From: Rhytidiadelphus loreus | Taxonomy: Eukaryota; Streptophyta; Bryopsida; Hypnales; Hylocomiaceae | Length of the DNA: 64,000 nucleotides | Direction of reading: 5' to 3' | NCBI GenBank assembly: GCA_947034895.1 | Contig: OX344761.1 | Span: forward strand, 29,648,863 to 29,712,862 | Part shown: one piece after another, positions 49,814-63,849 of the stretch | Numbering within the stretch: the stretch's first letter is position 1 | Layout of the letters: each line of letters opens with the position of its first letter | Translations under genes and position numbers: made by a program | The notes under the pieces: model-generated | Seen by the model: the letters and a program-made list of their open reading frames with translations, nothing else | What the model was told of the DNA's origin: nothing | Database searches by the model: none

Positions 49814-50378
49814 CTTAGGGGGTGCAGTTAGTTCTACTATAACAAACCACATGCAAACAAGTGGTTTGTAATAAACTATAATTTCAAACTAAAATTTTGA
49901 GCATTGTTTAATAATGATTATAGGTTTCTATTGCCTAAATTTTCAACTCAAATAAAATATGAAATGATTTCTAGAAGAGGTTGAAAATGAACTAAAATGA
50001 CATGTTTTTTCAATTCAAATAATTATAGAGAGCACATTTAGATGACCATTGAATCAATATTCAACTCAAAATGAGCTTTCAATAGAGAGTTATTTTTAGG
50101 AACTTTTTGTTCATTTTTTAAGCAATTTTTTCTTATATAATATAGCGGTGTGAAAGTTATTTTTCAGTTTTTCAGTGTATTTTTATACTTAAAAAATTTG
50201 TAACTAATTATTATTAACAAATAAAAATATCAATATTTCAAAACATAAACTTTCAAAGTAGGAAAATCTATTCATATTTTATTTATTTATTTATATTTAA
50301 AATTCAAAAAAATATATAGGGGTCCAAAGTCTTATTCGTGCGTGGTTTCTAATAGAGAATCTAAGTGCCCCCCCAGAG
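49814..50378 (-). mobile_element. hAT-type MITE, copy B, 8-bp target duplication
   Basis: Reverse-orientation copy of 33078-33641, alignable throughout (565 versus 564 bp). Ends are CTTAGGGGGTGCAGTTAG at the left and CTAAGTGCCCCCCCAGAG at the right. Flanks are TTTTTCCA (49806-49813) and TTTTTCCG (50379-50386), an 8-bp duplication with one change. No coding capacity. Confidence 0.9.
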
Positions 50379-50386
50379 TTTTTCCG

Positions 50387-52321
50387 AAAAGTTATTGGAT
50401 TATGTTTTGTCTATTTTGTCATTGCTTAGCTATTACTTATGTAAGTATGTTGTTCTGCTTTGGACATTTGTTTGTTAATTTTTTCTCCCTTAAAGTATTT
50501 TTAGAGATTTCCAAAAGGTTGTTCCATGGTTTGAGTACATGTTGGGGGATGGCTTTGCAAAACCAATATGGACTTGGGTATGCATTTTTGTGTTGTTTTG
50601 TGATTTTGTCATTGCCTTTTGTTGTTAGTTATTTTGCTAGTTTGTTAGCTTCTTCATTTTCTTACATGTTTCTGTATGCTTGTACTTTGCATAGGTATAT
50701 TGGGATCTTTTAATGTTTTAGTAGTTTGGTTATTCTTTAAGGAGTGATTTATCTAGGCAGTTGTTTTGAAGTGTAGGGTGTCTAGTTTGTGTATTTATTG
50801 GATAGAGGGAATTAAGGCTATATGTAAATATATGGGTGGGTTTGGTATTGTTTTGTGTAAGGTTTTGTTCTCATGTATTGTTGTGAGTTTTTCTCTAAGG
50901 AAATTTTGGAGTTTGGAGAGTCTTAGGCCAATTTTAAATTTTGTTCTTTATTGTAGATTCTTTATCTTGTTGTGGCAAATTTTGTAGTAGGTAGTATGAA
51001 CAAATGATTTGCATAGTAGTTATGCTTATTTTATATTAGTATATCAATTTTTTAATATTTAGTGCATGATGTAATTAGAGCATAATAGATGGATATGATT
51101 GCGTATTTTTGAGCTTTGTTCCACATAGATGAGGAGTTTTGTAGACTTTTGTATTTTGAGGTGTAGTGAGTGGATTTATTGTATATACATTTTGTGATAT
51201 TTTAGATGCTTTGAAATGGTATTTTTAAGGAGATTTTGGAGTTTTGGAGATTGAGAATTGCATCTAATGTGATGTATGTAGTACATGTGAACCATTAGTG
51301 GTTCTATTTCGATTGGAGTTTAGTTTGGTTCATCTAAAAATTTTAGTAGCATTTTATATGTATCTACTTAGAATTGTATTAGTGCATGTGGGGGGGGGGG
51401 AATGGTGGTCTATATAGTGTTTTGTTTGTATACCATTTTTGGTCAGTGTGATAACTACTGTAATATTTTGTGAATTTGCTTGTACTACTAGTTTAGCCCA
51501 ATGGATTGCTCATTTAATGAGTTCTTTAGTGGAAACATGATCTAATGCGTGTCTCTTGTTTACTAAAGATTGGGCTATTGAAGACTTCATCTCTTGAGAG
51601 AGGTGAGTTGTATGAAAATATGGAAATTGGACATGTTATAGGGATGAGAAATATGAATGTTGAATATAAAGTATGTCAATTATGTAATTGTTGAGTGTTT
51701 CATCAATATGGTACTGTGTATTGATGTGTTTTCCAATTATTGTGTCCTTCGTGTATATTATACCATTGGTATATCTTTATAATTTATACTTCAAAACTTT
51801 AAATTGATAGGTTGGCTATTTTTTGTTTGTAAAGAAATTGTGATATTGTTTTGTAGCCTAGATGTGGGAACAATGGTTATGTATGTACTATCATTGCCAT
51901 ATAGGTGAGATTTTGGAGTGATAGATGAGTGAAGGCATGCTTCATTCTTTATGATTTTAAGTGTTGTTGAACCACCATATTTGATGAGCCATTATATATC
52001 TTGTTAGTCCTCTCTATTTTTTCCCTAATTTTCTTATACATCTCCAAGTTGTTCATCTATGTATTTTATATATGCATTCCAAAATGAGAATGCATCTATT
52101 TCAAAGAATTCATGTGGTAGTTGGATGGCTAAATTTGGTGTAATTCTTGGTAGTCTAAATATTTGTTTGGTTGCAATTGTGGCAATGATGATTTTACCTA
52201 GTTTTTTTAATTGTTGGCATTGAAAAATGGGACTAACATGATTATATAGCAACTATTATATAGGTACCTATATTATAGGTATTTACATTATAAGCACCTT
52301 CAATGATTGTAGCATATCTAC
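50387..52321. other. T/G-rich region, no gene recognised
   Basis: The plus strand is strongly enriched in T and G over A and C. Frames at 50342-50713 and 50766-50987 are hydrophobic by composition. A minus-strand frame at 52034-52252 reads more protein-like but has no domain I can name. The region could be an eroded transposon whose sense strand is minus. Confidence 0.35.
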
Positions 52322-52324
52322 TTA

Positions 52325-52540
52325 CACTAGAAGAAACCCTCGTTTTAGGTGATGTTTTGTAATTTTTTTAAACGGATTTTAGGTGACGTCGATTGCAACA
52401 AGACCATGTTTTCATGTCAATAGTACGTCCAACATAACATCAATGTTGATGTAAAACATGGTCTTGTTGCAATGGACGTCACCTAAAATTTGTTTAAAAA
52501 AATTACAAAACATCACCTAAAACATGGGTTTCTTATAGTG
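52325..52540. mobile_element. CACTA-type MITE, 3-bp target duplication
   Basis: The ends CACTAGAAGAAACCCTCGTT and CACTATAAGAAACCCATGTT (reverse strand) are inverted repeats that continue almost to the centre. The CCATGTTTT/AAAACATGG and GGTGACGTC/GACGTCACC pairs are still matched. TTA flanks both ends (52322-52324 and 52541-52543). 216 bp, nearly a full palindrome, non-coding. CACTA(C)AAGAAA-type ends are the hallmark of plant En/Spm elements. Confidence 0.88.
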
Positions 52541-52543
52541 TTA

Positions 52544-55380
52544 TATATATATGCTCAAAGGTCACATGCTCGCATTTTCATGCTCACATATATACTAGCA
52601 CCAATTGTACAAGGGTATTTTTAGGTATCTTCTTTTATCTATGACAAAACTATTCAAATCATGCCAATAGTATTATTTTATCACACATGTGCAGTGGTGT
52701 TCATGTTATTTTGAATATTTGCAATTTGTTATTGGTGACTTAGAGTTGTTTGTTTCTTGTGTATATATATTTTTGTAATTTTGTGGTTATGTCATTTGGA
52801 TGGGTGAGGATATTGATATTTTTGTTTATTAGACTATCTAATGTTGTTATTGTGTTATTGAAATATTTTTGATGGATTGTTTTAGGTCTTTTTGTTAACA
52901 AATTTTGGTATTATTGGATGACTTTTTGTATGTCTGTTCTTGTTTATTTTGTACGATTTTCCTAGCTTCTTTTTTATCTTGTTTTTTGTATTTGCTAATG
53001 ATTTTATCCACTCAATTTTGGGAAGTGTTGGGTATGGATTTCTTTGGTTTTGTAGTTAAAGTTTGTATCAAGGAATGTTGTGTCCAATTTGTATTCTATT
53101 GTGATATGTATTTCCTTTTTGTTTGTATGGTAGATTTGTAATTGTTTTTTTCATTTTGTTTGTATTTTTATGTAAGTTCTAATTATTAGTGGAGAAATTT
53201 CTATATTGAGCATGTTTTTCCAAATGTTTTTGATATGTTGAATATTACTGTATCCATTTTTGTAATTGTTCTATTCCATTTATATGGCTTTAGTTTATCA
53301 TATGTAATTTGGGTGTTAATTTGTCAATATTATTTATATTTGTTTCTATTATTGTATTTGTAAATTGTTGCATCTTTGGAGGTGGGGTGGGGGTGATTTT
53401 CTCGGTATTAAAATATTATAGAGAATATTTAAGTTATACAGGAAAATGGTTTGAATTTTGTATTAGATTTGATTTTGCATACGATCAATACAATGAGGTA
53501 CTGTAGCCTTTCATGTAGTATCCATCTAACTATTGGATGTGTAATTGTGTCCCACCTTGTCTAATGTATTCTGTGTTTGTGGGGATGTGTTTTAAATTTA
53601 GCTTCAGTGTAATATTGTGCTAGTCTAGATGTTTTGTTATTGGAGGGTTCCTTCATGTGTGTGGCCATTGAATTTGATATCTCTATTGAAGTCCCCAAAT
53701 ATTATTATTGTAGGGAGGGTTTTTAGATTGATTATATTTGTTATGGTATTTTATATGTCATCTATAAATGATATATTTTATGCATGAGATGGTATGTAGA
53801 GGTTTATGATCGAATACACTAAGGTAGGAGGTCCTGAAATAGAGCGGGCTTTAAAATGGACCACTTCCTTAAATGTATACTATTTGTACATGTTTATTTT
53901 TCATAGCCTTTAGCAATGTACAAACAATGTTCATTTTAGGAGGTGATCCATTTTAGAGCCCTATGCCATTTCAACTTCAAAATTTTATAACTAATTCCAG
54001 AAAGTTCCAATAAATATGAAACGACTTGGATTAGATGCCAATTCTACTTGTCTTTCAAGGAAAATTGACTGAAAAATATTTCAAGATGTTTAACCTCTTC
54101 AAAATTCAGCTCCAACCCTTCGATGGTCCATTTTTGGACTTCCTACCTTAGCGTAATCATCGTATATGAAACAAATACAAATTTTGCATAAGATGAATAT
54201 AATGGTGTTGTTGTTTGATATGATTGGTTCTAGTTTTTGTTTAGATAGAGGTATTTTGGAAATGAAGTGTTGCTCGTATATTTTCTCAAATATTTTGATC
54301 TTTGATATATTAGTTTTCTCAAGCTTAAGTATGTATACATATTTTAACTTGTTTTTAGTGTTTTCTATTTCCAATATTTTATTTTATATTTATAATGATG
54401 GGTTTGTAATTGATGCAGTGTAGTGGGTTGTTGGTACACTGGTGTTTTATTTGACATCACTATTAACATGAAAAAATGTGGATGTCTAGAAATATCCGTC
54501 AAGAAAAATATGGGTTCCTACTAGTGGTTGTAGGATGGAAAAAAAATAATTTTTCATACAATTCTTCACTTAAAATTCATACAATGGAATTTCTCATACA
54601 ATGAATTCTTTTCACTATTGTATTATTAATTTTTCAAAGAAGAAGATGTTTAATATATGAATCCCCCTTGTAGTGTATAATTTTGTCCACTTCTTGTTCT
54701 ATACTCATTATGTGAATTTTAGCTGTAAAATTAATATTTTGAATTTGTGTGCAACTGATGATATGAAGTTATCAAGTGTAGTTCCTACACCAACTTGAAA
54801 ATTCAATATTTTATTGCAATTTGAACTTTGGGCCTATTAAAAACCATAGTTTGTTGATTTTATAATTTATAATGGCAAAGTAACTTTGATTTATACCATG
54901 ATGTTATAAACTATAATATACACCTACGGTAATAATTTCAGATTTTTTTAGTATATTTTACAAGTTGATATGAATTTTCTTCATGTATTCTTTAAAAGAA
55001 TTATCAATAGTTTCAAATTTTCACCAAAAATTCAAAAATTTTATGACTTATAGAGGACATGTGGGTTCATCCTTGAAAAATAAAAAATAAAAAATTCATT
55101 TTGTCATATATAGATGCAAAATGGCATCAAACAAAGTGAAGGATTGGGAGGCTAGACCTATCCTTTTCTAGATTAAGAATATTGTCATTGAAAGTGCATG
55201 AAAAAATAATTAAAATAGACACAAGAAATTGGAATTTGGACAACCAAAGTAGATCCCATTATAAGCAAAGCAAATGGGGGCACAACAATACATATCTAAG
55301 AAAGGAGAATGATTCAAATGACACAACAAAAAGGCCTTGTCATTTGCATAATTTTATTTGCTTTGGCTTGATCTTCCGTG
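52544..55380. other. AT-rich spacer, no gene recognised
   Basis: T/G-rich plus strand continues to about 53700, then ordinary AT-rich spacer. Frames at 52905-53141, 53309-53506 and 54099-54423 overlap or are hydrophobic by composition. No terminal repeats found. Confidence 0.4.
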
Positions 55381-57056
55381 ACCTCATTAATTTTTTGTCG
55401 TTCAGCTCGCTTTCAATTGAGTCTGACTGTGACCCAGGTTTGATAGAAACAACCGCTTTGCAACACCTCTTGCAACCGAGGTCTTCAAGGCTTGCTTGAC
55501 TTCCAGTTTTGCAAGCGCCTCAAGTGCTTGATCGAAATTCTCTGAACCTGGATGAGGATGAGGATGAGGAATTCAATTGGATGATGGATCTTCTGCACAT
55601 TCTCGAACAAAGTGCAATCATATCATCCCGCAATAATAATTTTTTTCCTCTAGAATTCTCGACATCATGAGTGCAGAATGATTTGATAAATGACCGAAAA
55701 GGTAGTGCCTGCAATAGTTGGATACTTCGATTGTTGCAGCTTCAATAAAACATTTATAACAATCATTTGCCATTGCAGGTTGTCTGGGCAGGATCACGAA
55801 GCTGACGAGTCCTTAGAAGACGATGTGATAACTTCAATTGTATTGTACTTCCTGGGAGGTGACGTGACGGAAATTCTTTTTGTGCCCACGTTCCAGAATT
55901 CGCAGTTCAAATCTAACATTATGTGAATGTTGAATAGATAGATGTCTTCACCGTTGTCCACCTACGAAAAGCGACCCTTGGATTTTATTCTTTAGTTTCT
56001 TATTGCTGCTTCATTCTTGGTCATGATTGTGCTACTTCATGATTCGATCAGCAATGACCCGCTTGTGGGAGAATCGAGCATCTCGACTCCATTCTAGAAT
56101 CAGTTTCACATAAAAGAGTACACACTCCAATTGCTTCTTTGAACTTTCAAGCAGTGATGTGATGTCGGTATTGATTTCCAGTTACTAGAGGCTTTCAGAA
56201 GTTTGTAGCTCTTGCAAGCGTGTTACATAAGGTCCACGTTTACAAGTCACAATATATGAGGTATGACTAGAGATGTGCTGAGCTTGGATTAAGAGTTTCA
56301 AATTACAATTGGAGTGTTAGAGGCCATGGTTGAAGAAATTCACCCAGACTGCGTGAATTCACAATAATCACGACGTGAAGCTCATTTTGGAGATCAATTC
56401 GGAGGCAGTGGGTGATAAAATTGGCTTTGGTGAAATGTTGGCTGGCGATTCAATTGAGCCAAGATGAAGCCGGCAGTACGAGGTCGTCTAGTTAGTTCGG
56501 ATACTCTGAAGAAGTCAACGTGGCTCTAAATATCTAGGAAATTCAGTCAGTGGAGAGAATACTCGCCTAGTGTCGCTAATTGCAACCAGTGAGGAGAATT
56601 CTAGCTCTAAATCGGTAATTTCAACCAGTTTGTAACCAATTTGCAATCAGATTTCAACAGATTTGGAAGATTTTAGGACAGGGTACGAGCAAAGCCATCG
56701 AGCATCACCAGGTTTGACGGCCTCCTGAATACTCGGCCATAGGCAGCTGGGTCCCTTATTGAGTTGTCAATTCGGACCATTTCAATATGCAATACAGTGT
56801 TCAGCAGCAGTGTCGATTTCTCTCACTGGACGGCCACAATCCGAAACTAGGCGAGCCAGCTAGCTTCTTCAGATTCAACCACTTTGGTTCCAGGAAATCG
56901 ATTTTCAATGGCCGTTAATTAAGCTTAGGACGCCATTTTCACTGAGCTAGCTGCGCTTCAATTCTTGTAACTCAACGATGACACAGACGACGTGCTTCGC
57001 ACCCTTTTCCTGAAGATTGAATCTGCTTCGAGAATCGAAGACTAGCTAGTGCAGAT
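55381..57056 (+). promoter_or_regulatory. Upstream region of the LRR receptor kinase
   Basis: Composition shifts from AT-rich to genic near 55380. A GATGAG microsatellite lies at about 55549-55570. No coding frame with a known domain is present, so this is taken as promoter and 5' UTR. The transcription start is not located. Confidence 0.4.
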
Positions 57057-60000
57057 ATGATTGTCCGAAAGTGGAGAAATGGCGTGTTCGGAGGGGATAT
57101 TCAACCGGAGTTTTATGCATATACATGGAGTGGACTTGGGAAGCTCACCATGGTTATGTTCATCGTTCTGGTAGTTGAAGCTTTCAGTGTCACAGGTTTG
57201 AACGCCGACGGACTTGCGCTCCTGGAATTTAAGAAAGCCATCACTTCGGATCCGCAGCACGCCCTAAGAAACTGGAATGGCTCCGACGCCACTCCTTGCA
57301 TTTGGACCGGCATCAGTTGCAGAGCCTTTCCAGGAATTCAGGAGGATCGGGTGGTGGACATCACCCTCCCCAGGTGCGTGAGTCTCTAGTCTAAAGAGAG
57401 AATTTTTAGACTTGCATGGCTGTTTAAATTTGGGATTGTTTTTCCTCATGCATGACTGTAAGGTTGTTCCTGGTCAAATTTCAAATATGGCGTGTTTCAG
57501 GGCGCCAAAGCTGTGACGTTTAAGAACCCATAACTTCTAAAACTAGGCCTAATAATTAACTAATAGATCTGAGGTTTCAGTTGAGGGACTGATGAAACTG
57601 CGCCACTTTCATTGAGATTAATTATCCCTTTTTAAAGAATATGAGGTTGAATTGTCTCCAGATATGCGCTTGGAGGAATCCTAACTCCGTCCCTCGGCAA
57701 CCTTGCTTACCTCGAAACATTGAATTTGGACAGCAACAAGTTGAGTGGTCTTATTCCAAGTGAGCTTTTCAAAGCTGTCAACATGACCCGTCTGTATCTT
57801 TCGAACAACCTTTTGACGGGAGATCTCCCAAGCGAGATTCGCAACCTGAGGCACCACCTCCGCGTGCTGGACGTGAATGGCAATAGATTGACAGGCCTAC
57901 CGGAGGTTATCGTCTCCTGCTACCAGCTTCAACGACTTCTTCTGAACAATAACAAAATCACAGGGATGCTTCCGATCGGAGGAGGGTCGAATTGGACACA
58001 GTTGGAGCGACTGGACTTGTCTGTGAATCAATTCTACGGCACCATTCCTGACGACTTCGGCAACCTCAGGGCATTACAGGTACTAACTTAAGCTTGCTGT
58101 ATCATGGGTAGCCATACCTGCCCAAACCGTCCGTCACGTTAGAGTTTCTGGAACCGAAAATCAAGAGTATGGGCGTCAGACGTCAACCTAATGCAGTCCA
58201 CCGTCGCTCTGAACCTTACATTCGTTAGAATGGCGGATTCCAAGGAAATTGGTGTTGTTTCGATTGCACGTCTGAACCCTCAGATCTATAGAAAGTCCTA
58301 GTTTCGAGAGTTTGAGAAATTAAATGTCACAACTTTGGCACTCTGATACTCGCCATTTTAACGAATGTGAATCTGACTAGACTGGACACTTTTTAGTGAA
58401 CATGTATTCGAATTTCAGGGAACTAACCTAGAGTTTCGCCAATGGAGGAACTGGCTGGCTATTGACTGTTGGTTCCCAGTTTCCCGCTTGGCTGGGAGAT
58501 TCCTAGGCCCCATCCCTGGTCAAAATTCGTCGAAAAAGGGGGAGAAGTGAGGGCGTTCTATGCCAAGCGGAGCATTGATTATAGTGACATAAATGCTGGG
58601 AATCCAGGGATTGCGGACCATCCAATAATGATTCTATTATAAGAAAGACACGTCGCATCTCACTCGGCTACACTTGCGCTCGCTCACAAATTGACCGAAC
58701 TTCTTCTGCATTTCAATTCAAAATGTCAGTGGAAGAGAATCACCAGAAATGGAAGAAGACACATGTAGTGGCTCTCAGAGAACACTAGCGATGCATGCAT
58801 TCGGAGAGGGTAGGGCATTCTGTACTGGCTGGTGGGGAACAGGGGACACAGCCAGGCCATAAAACACACAAGGACCAATGTGAAGAGCAAAGTCAATCCG
58901 CTTCCACATTCTGGTTGCAAACACCGTGACCGTCTCTGCACCTTTGTTTGTCTGAGTAGATTTAAGATACAGAGTGCATGATAGAATGTTTGATTTCAGA
59001 TCGATATACAGTACATGACAGAATGTTTGACTGAGTAGATTTGAGATACACTGTGCGTGACCGAATGTGTGTCTGAGATCGATACCCACTTAACCCTCGA
59101 GAGATTCTTGAACAATGTTACACAGTCCCGTCCAGTAAGGTTGGCACCCAGTGCAATCATCCAGAGATCTTACGGTCAAATGCTCGTATTGCAACAGGGC
59201 GCTCTTAATCTTTCCAGCAACCAGCTGTCGGGATCCGTTCCGCCATCTCTATCAAATCTCCAAGAGGTTTTCATCGACTTCAGCAACAACAATTTCTCGG
59301 GTCCGATTCCATCAAACTCCTACTTTCGTTCTTTAGGTGAACCCGCTTTCACTGGCAACCCTTCTCTCTGCGGTTCCCCTCTAAAGATCGAATGCACGCC
59401 ATCGCCATCTCCATCTTGGGCTAGCGCCACTGCAAAAGGGTCATCGCGCTTGAGCAAAGTCGCCCTCATTGGCATCTCCGTTGGGTGTGGCACTGCGTTT
59501 CTCATCATGGCGACTCTCGTCTTTTACTTGGTCCTGCGCAAGCTGGCGCTCGCGAAGAAGAATTTGCCCAGGACTGATAGTGCGTTGCGCGGCTGTCTGT
59601 GCTCGTGGCGAGAGTCGGTGAGTGGAAGGCATTCAGGGGAGGAGGAGGAGGATGTTGAAGGGGAGCTTGTGCATTTGAGTGGCGTGTTGGGGTTCAGTTT
59701 GGAGGAATTGCTAAGAGGATCGGCGTATGTGTTGGGGAAAAGTGGGGTGGGGATTGTGTACAAGGCGGTGCTGGACGAAGGGCATGTTGTGGCTGTGAGA
59801 AGGTTAGGTGGTGGTGCGGAGCAGAGGCAGAAAGAGTTCGAGGCGGAAGTGAAGACCATTGCTCATGTGCGACATCCCAATGTTGTCTGTCTGCATTCGT
59901 TCTCGTGGACAGCAGATGAGAAGCTGCTGATTTATGATTACCTGTCCAACGGCAGCTTGGAAATGGCCCTTTACGGTACGTTTTCAGTAGAAGATCGATT

Positions 60001-61477
60001 CCGTACTGTGTCGAATGGAATCGTGTGTAATAACCATCGGCACACGATTCCATTTGAATTTCCTGTAAACACAACCCTCTCTACTGACAAGGATTCCATT
60101 GATAAGGGCTTGGTTTTGGGTCACATGGATGGTCAACTCCTGGAATGTGTTGAATGGAGCTCAGGGACCGAATCTCTCAAGATTTTGCTTTCAGAGTGTT
60201 CAGGGTTGTTCAAGATGATGAATTAAGCATTGATGTGAAGATGGGATTTGAGTTGGCCTGTGCAGGTAGACCGGAGAGATCGAAGGGGTTTCTAACGTGG
60301 GAGGCACGACTGCGAATTGCACGAGGAGTTGCCCAAGGTATTGCACACATACACGAGTGCAGCTCCAAAAACTACGTCCACGGTGACATTAAGCCTGCCA
60401 ATATTCTTCTGGATGCTTTCCTGGAAGCTCGAGTTGCCGATTTCGGATTACAGCGATTGCTCGCTCTTGTGGAACCCGAGCCCCTGAAGGAGGTCGGAAG
60501 CACAAGGGGTGACAGTGGTACCCGAGTTCCATCTCCTGGTTAGCATCTGTTCCTTCCACCATCTGTTTCTGCATTGAATTTTGCTGGATTCGGATAATGT
60601 AAAGTCTCCATTCACTACACAGCAAGGGAGAGGTTCCTTTCACCAGACAGGTGAACTTTAAGCCTTTCCCCACAGCAATCTAGAAGCTTGCGCCTTCTGA
60701 ATTTTTTTTCTAATTTATTCTGTTGTAAGCTAAAAATCAATTGCAAAAAAGTAATTTTAAATTTCGTAGATTAAGCGTTTTCACACTTAACACAAATCAA
60801 TGTTCACATGTATGGTCACATGTATGGTCACATTTATGGTCACATTTATGGTGCCTCTAATGAACTGTATGTTCAATGGAGTCTCTACTTTACCATTATC
60901 GCCCCTTGGCCAATTTCTTAGTGCTTGTATTTGCGTGAATTGCAGGAACTGGAAGGAACGCAAGGAGTCCAAGAGGAGACCATATGGTCGCACCATTCAT
61001 GATAGGAGTGTACCACGCTCCAGAGGTAGTAAATACTAAAAGACTCACCCAGAAGAGCGATGTATACTCTTTCGGCGTTGTGTTGCTGGAGCTTCTCACA
61101 GGCAGGTCTCCTTTCCAGCAACTTGCTGCTGGAAAACTCGATCTGGTGTCGTGGATGCGTGCCGCTCTCCAGGAGAAGAGAGCCCTCTCTGAGATCTTCG
61201 ATCCTTGCTTGCTGAAAACCAGCAACGAACAGAGCAAAATCATTGAAACTTTGCAGGTAAGAAACTGCTATTCCTGGAATTCATTTCTTGTTTGGAACAG
61301 TTCCCTTTCCTTTCTTTGACCATAGATTCTGCACATAAATGAGGTCGTTATCTGCAATGTAAGAGGTGAATATCTTGGTTTGCATCGCAGGTAGCTTTGG
61401 CGTGCATAGCGGTGAACCCCGATACTCGGCCGAAGATGAAGCAAGTTGCGGAACTGTTTGAAGTCCTTGTAAGCTAG
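57057..61477 (+). CDS. LRR receptor-like kinase, subfamily III type (atypical kinase)
   Basis: Six exons: 57057-57373, 57662-58079, 59198-59975, 60266-60538, 60946-61256, 61391-61477. GT..AG ends and phases agree and give 727 residues. A hydrophobic signal segment (MFIVLVVEAF near 34-43) precedes the LRR N-terminal cap (48-88, TPCIWTGISC). About six LRRs follow, then a transmembrane helix at 332-358. The kinase has a glycine loop at 425-433. Arg446 replaces the usual VAIK lysine (VAVRRL), HGD at 543-545 replaces HRD, and DFG (563-565) and HAPE (619-622) are kept. These changes are usual in subfamily III, close to Arabidopsis ZAR1-like proteins, many of which are weak or pseudo-kinases that signal as plasma-membrane co-receptors. 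Start is uncertain: Met32 (57150) gives a more typical signal peptide. Confidence 0.92.
58080..59197 (+). other. Intron 2 of the LRR receptor kinase
   Basis: 1118 bp, GTACTAAC donor and TTGCAACAG acceptor. LRR spacing across the join is normal, so no exon is missing. Near its end (58955-59095) short units with GATTT(A/G)AGATACA, GATCGATA and AGAATGTTTGA alternate, a decayed tandem repeat. A frame from 59057 runs into exon 3 by chance. Confidence 0.8.
60802..60852 (+). repeat. 12-bp tandem repeat in intron 4 of the LRR kinase
   Basis: The unit GGTCACATGTAT, or GGTCACATTTAT, is repeated four times with a partial fifth, about 100 bases before the exon 5 acceptor. A microsatellite-type polymorphic site is likely. 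Confidence 0.88.
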
Positions 61478-63085
61478 TGACAGGAATTCAAGTCCTCAAC
61501 TCGACGATGTGCGCAAATCCTCTGGCTCTTAGAAACAAAACTTGAACACGGTAAAATGGTTTTCCGGCAGTGCGACAATTGTTGAAAAGAAACTAGAGAG
61601 CTGTTGACAGAATCCTGATTAGCCTGATTAGCCAGATTAGCAATGGGCAAGCTGGTTGGCAACCGAAATCAGCTTCACGAAGGTTTGTCAATTGAGCCAT
61701 ACTCTTGATGTGTTCGATCATAAGAGCGGTACCGTCCTGTGGACATCAACGAAGTTCAGGTCAACTGCTGGATTAGAGGAAACTAGAAAGGAGCGGCTGC
61801 AATGCATCAGTACATAGAATAGAGCAATTCATGTAGGAGATTATAATTTTTAAAGAGTTACTTTTTTCCTTCACTAAAAATCATTTTATCTTTTGCATAT
61901 TTGAATTTTTTTTCTCATCTGTATCAAATGTGCTTGCTGTAGCTCAAAAGAGCATTTCACCCCTAAGCGTCCCGATTCATTGATGCAGAGCAAGGAGACC
62001 TTGGAATGGTAAGATCTTTGACCAGGCAGAATACGAAATTTTCGGCAACTTCTCCTAACGGAAGTTCCCCTAACGGACGTTCAATGAAAACATGACGACA
62101 CCTAAGAAAATTTGACTTCATCAGCTACGATTGAACATTATTCCGAATTAAATCAATGCAGAGAATGTACTGAAGTTACAGTACCGACTGTCCATGTCTT
62201 CGTTTGAAATGAAGAGAAAACATGAACTAAGCACTGGAAGAATAGGATTCAAGGATGGGACAAGAGAGAGACAAACTGTAACAGATAAATTTACCTGTTG
62301 GGGGAGGGGAATGTAGATTTGGAGCTGTTTAGCTATAGCTTGAGAAGAATCTAAACATAAGGTTGTCATTTTTGCAAGTTTTCCTTTTCTTCCCATCCCT
62401 ACATGAGATTCAAATCTTGCACAGAAATCATGTGACCATTCTAGTCACATCACTGAAGAATTACTTCTTCAACATTTATGGATTTACTTCACCTCTTTCG
62501 TTTAGCTCTTTCGTTTAGCTCTAGTCTACGTATGACTGATGTACAGTACAACGGACGCAGCCTCAGACTTAGGTAATCCTCATCATCAACCCTGTTTGAA
62601 GTTTCCACGATAAATTTTCCACGTGAAGGAGACAAACATGTGCAAAGTAGAGCAATCATGTCTTCAATCAACCGGTACAAATCTCTGTACGAGCTCAAGC
62701 ACAGAGATGACATTGCTAGTGTTACTTTTTCTTTCATCATGAATAAAATCAACGTATCAAGTTTAAAGTCATCAGATAGTCTTAAAGAGACAGTTTTTTT
62801 CAGAAATAGATGGAGAGACTCTTCTAATAAAAATCTACCAGATTCATGAAGTGCTTGTGGTAGTCCATTTCCTACAAAGTGAATGCCCGTGAGAATGACG
62901 AGCCCTTTACTCCTGGTACATGCACTCTGAACAATCCCCCTTTGTGCTCGGATTTCCCTCCTTTCTGCTCTTCACCTGCCAGACATTCCCATCCACATCC
63001 CCCCAAGCACGAACTTAAAACCTGGAAACTTTTATAATCCCCTAATCACACTGCCTGTCCTCATAACAATAGAATACAATTGCAA
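61478..63085. other. Convergent 3' flanks of LRR kinase and SMP-30 genes
   Basis: No coding frame recognised. The left part should be the kinase 3' UTR (AT-rich run near 61840-61920 may mark its end) and the right part the 3' UTR of the minus-strand gene. Confidence 0.45.

Positions 63086-63849
<764 letters not shown>

Noticed and set aside
50342..50987. Hydrophobic plus-strand frames resembling membrane proteins
   Set aside because: T-rich DNA yields Phe/Leu/Cys-rich frames by composition; the first begins inside a MITE end and neither has a known domain.
59057..59197. Coding start of a second kinase gene at 59057
   Set aside because: The open frame is intron sequence running into exon 3; the splice acceptor at 59197 and phase-0 join to exon 2 restore the LRR pattern exactly.
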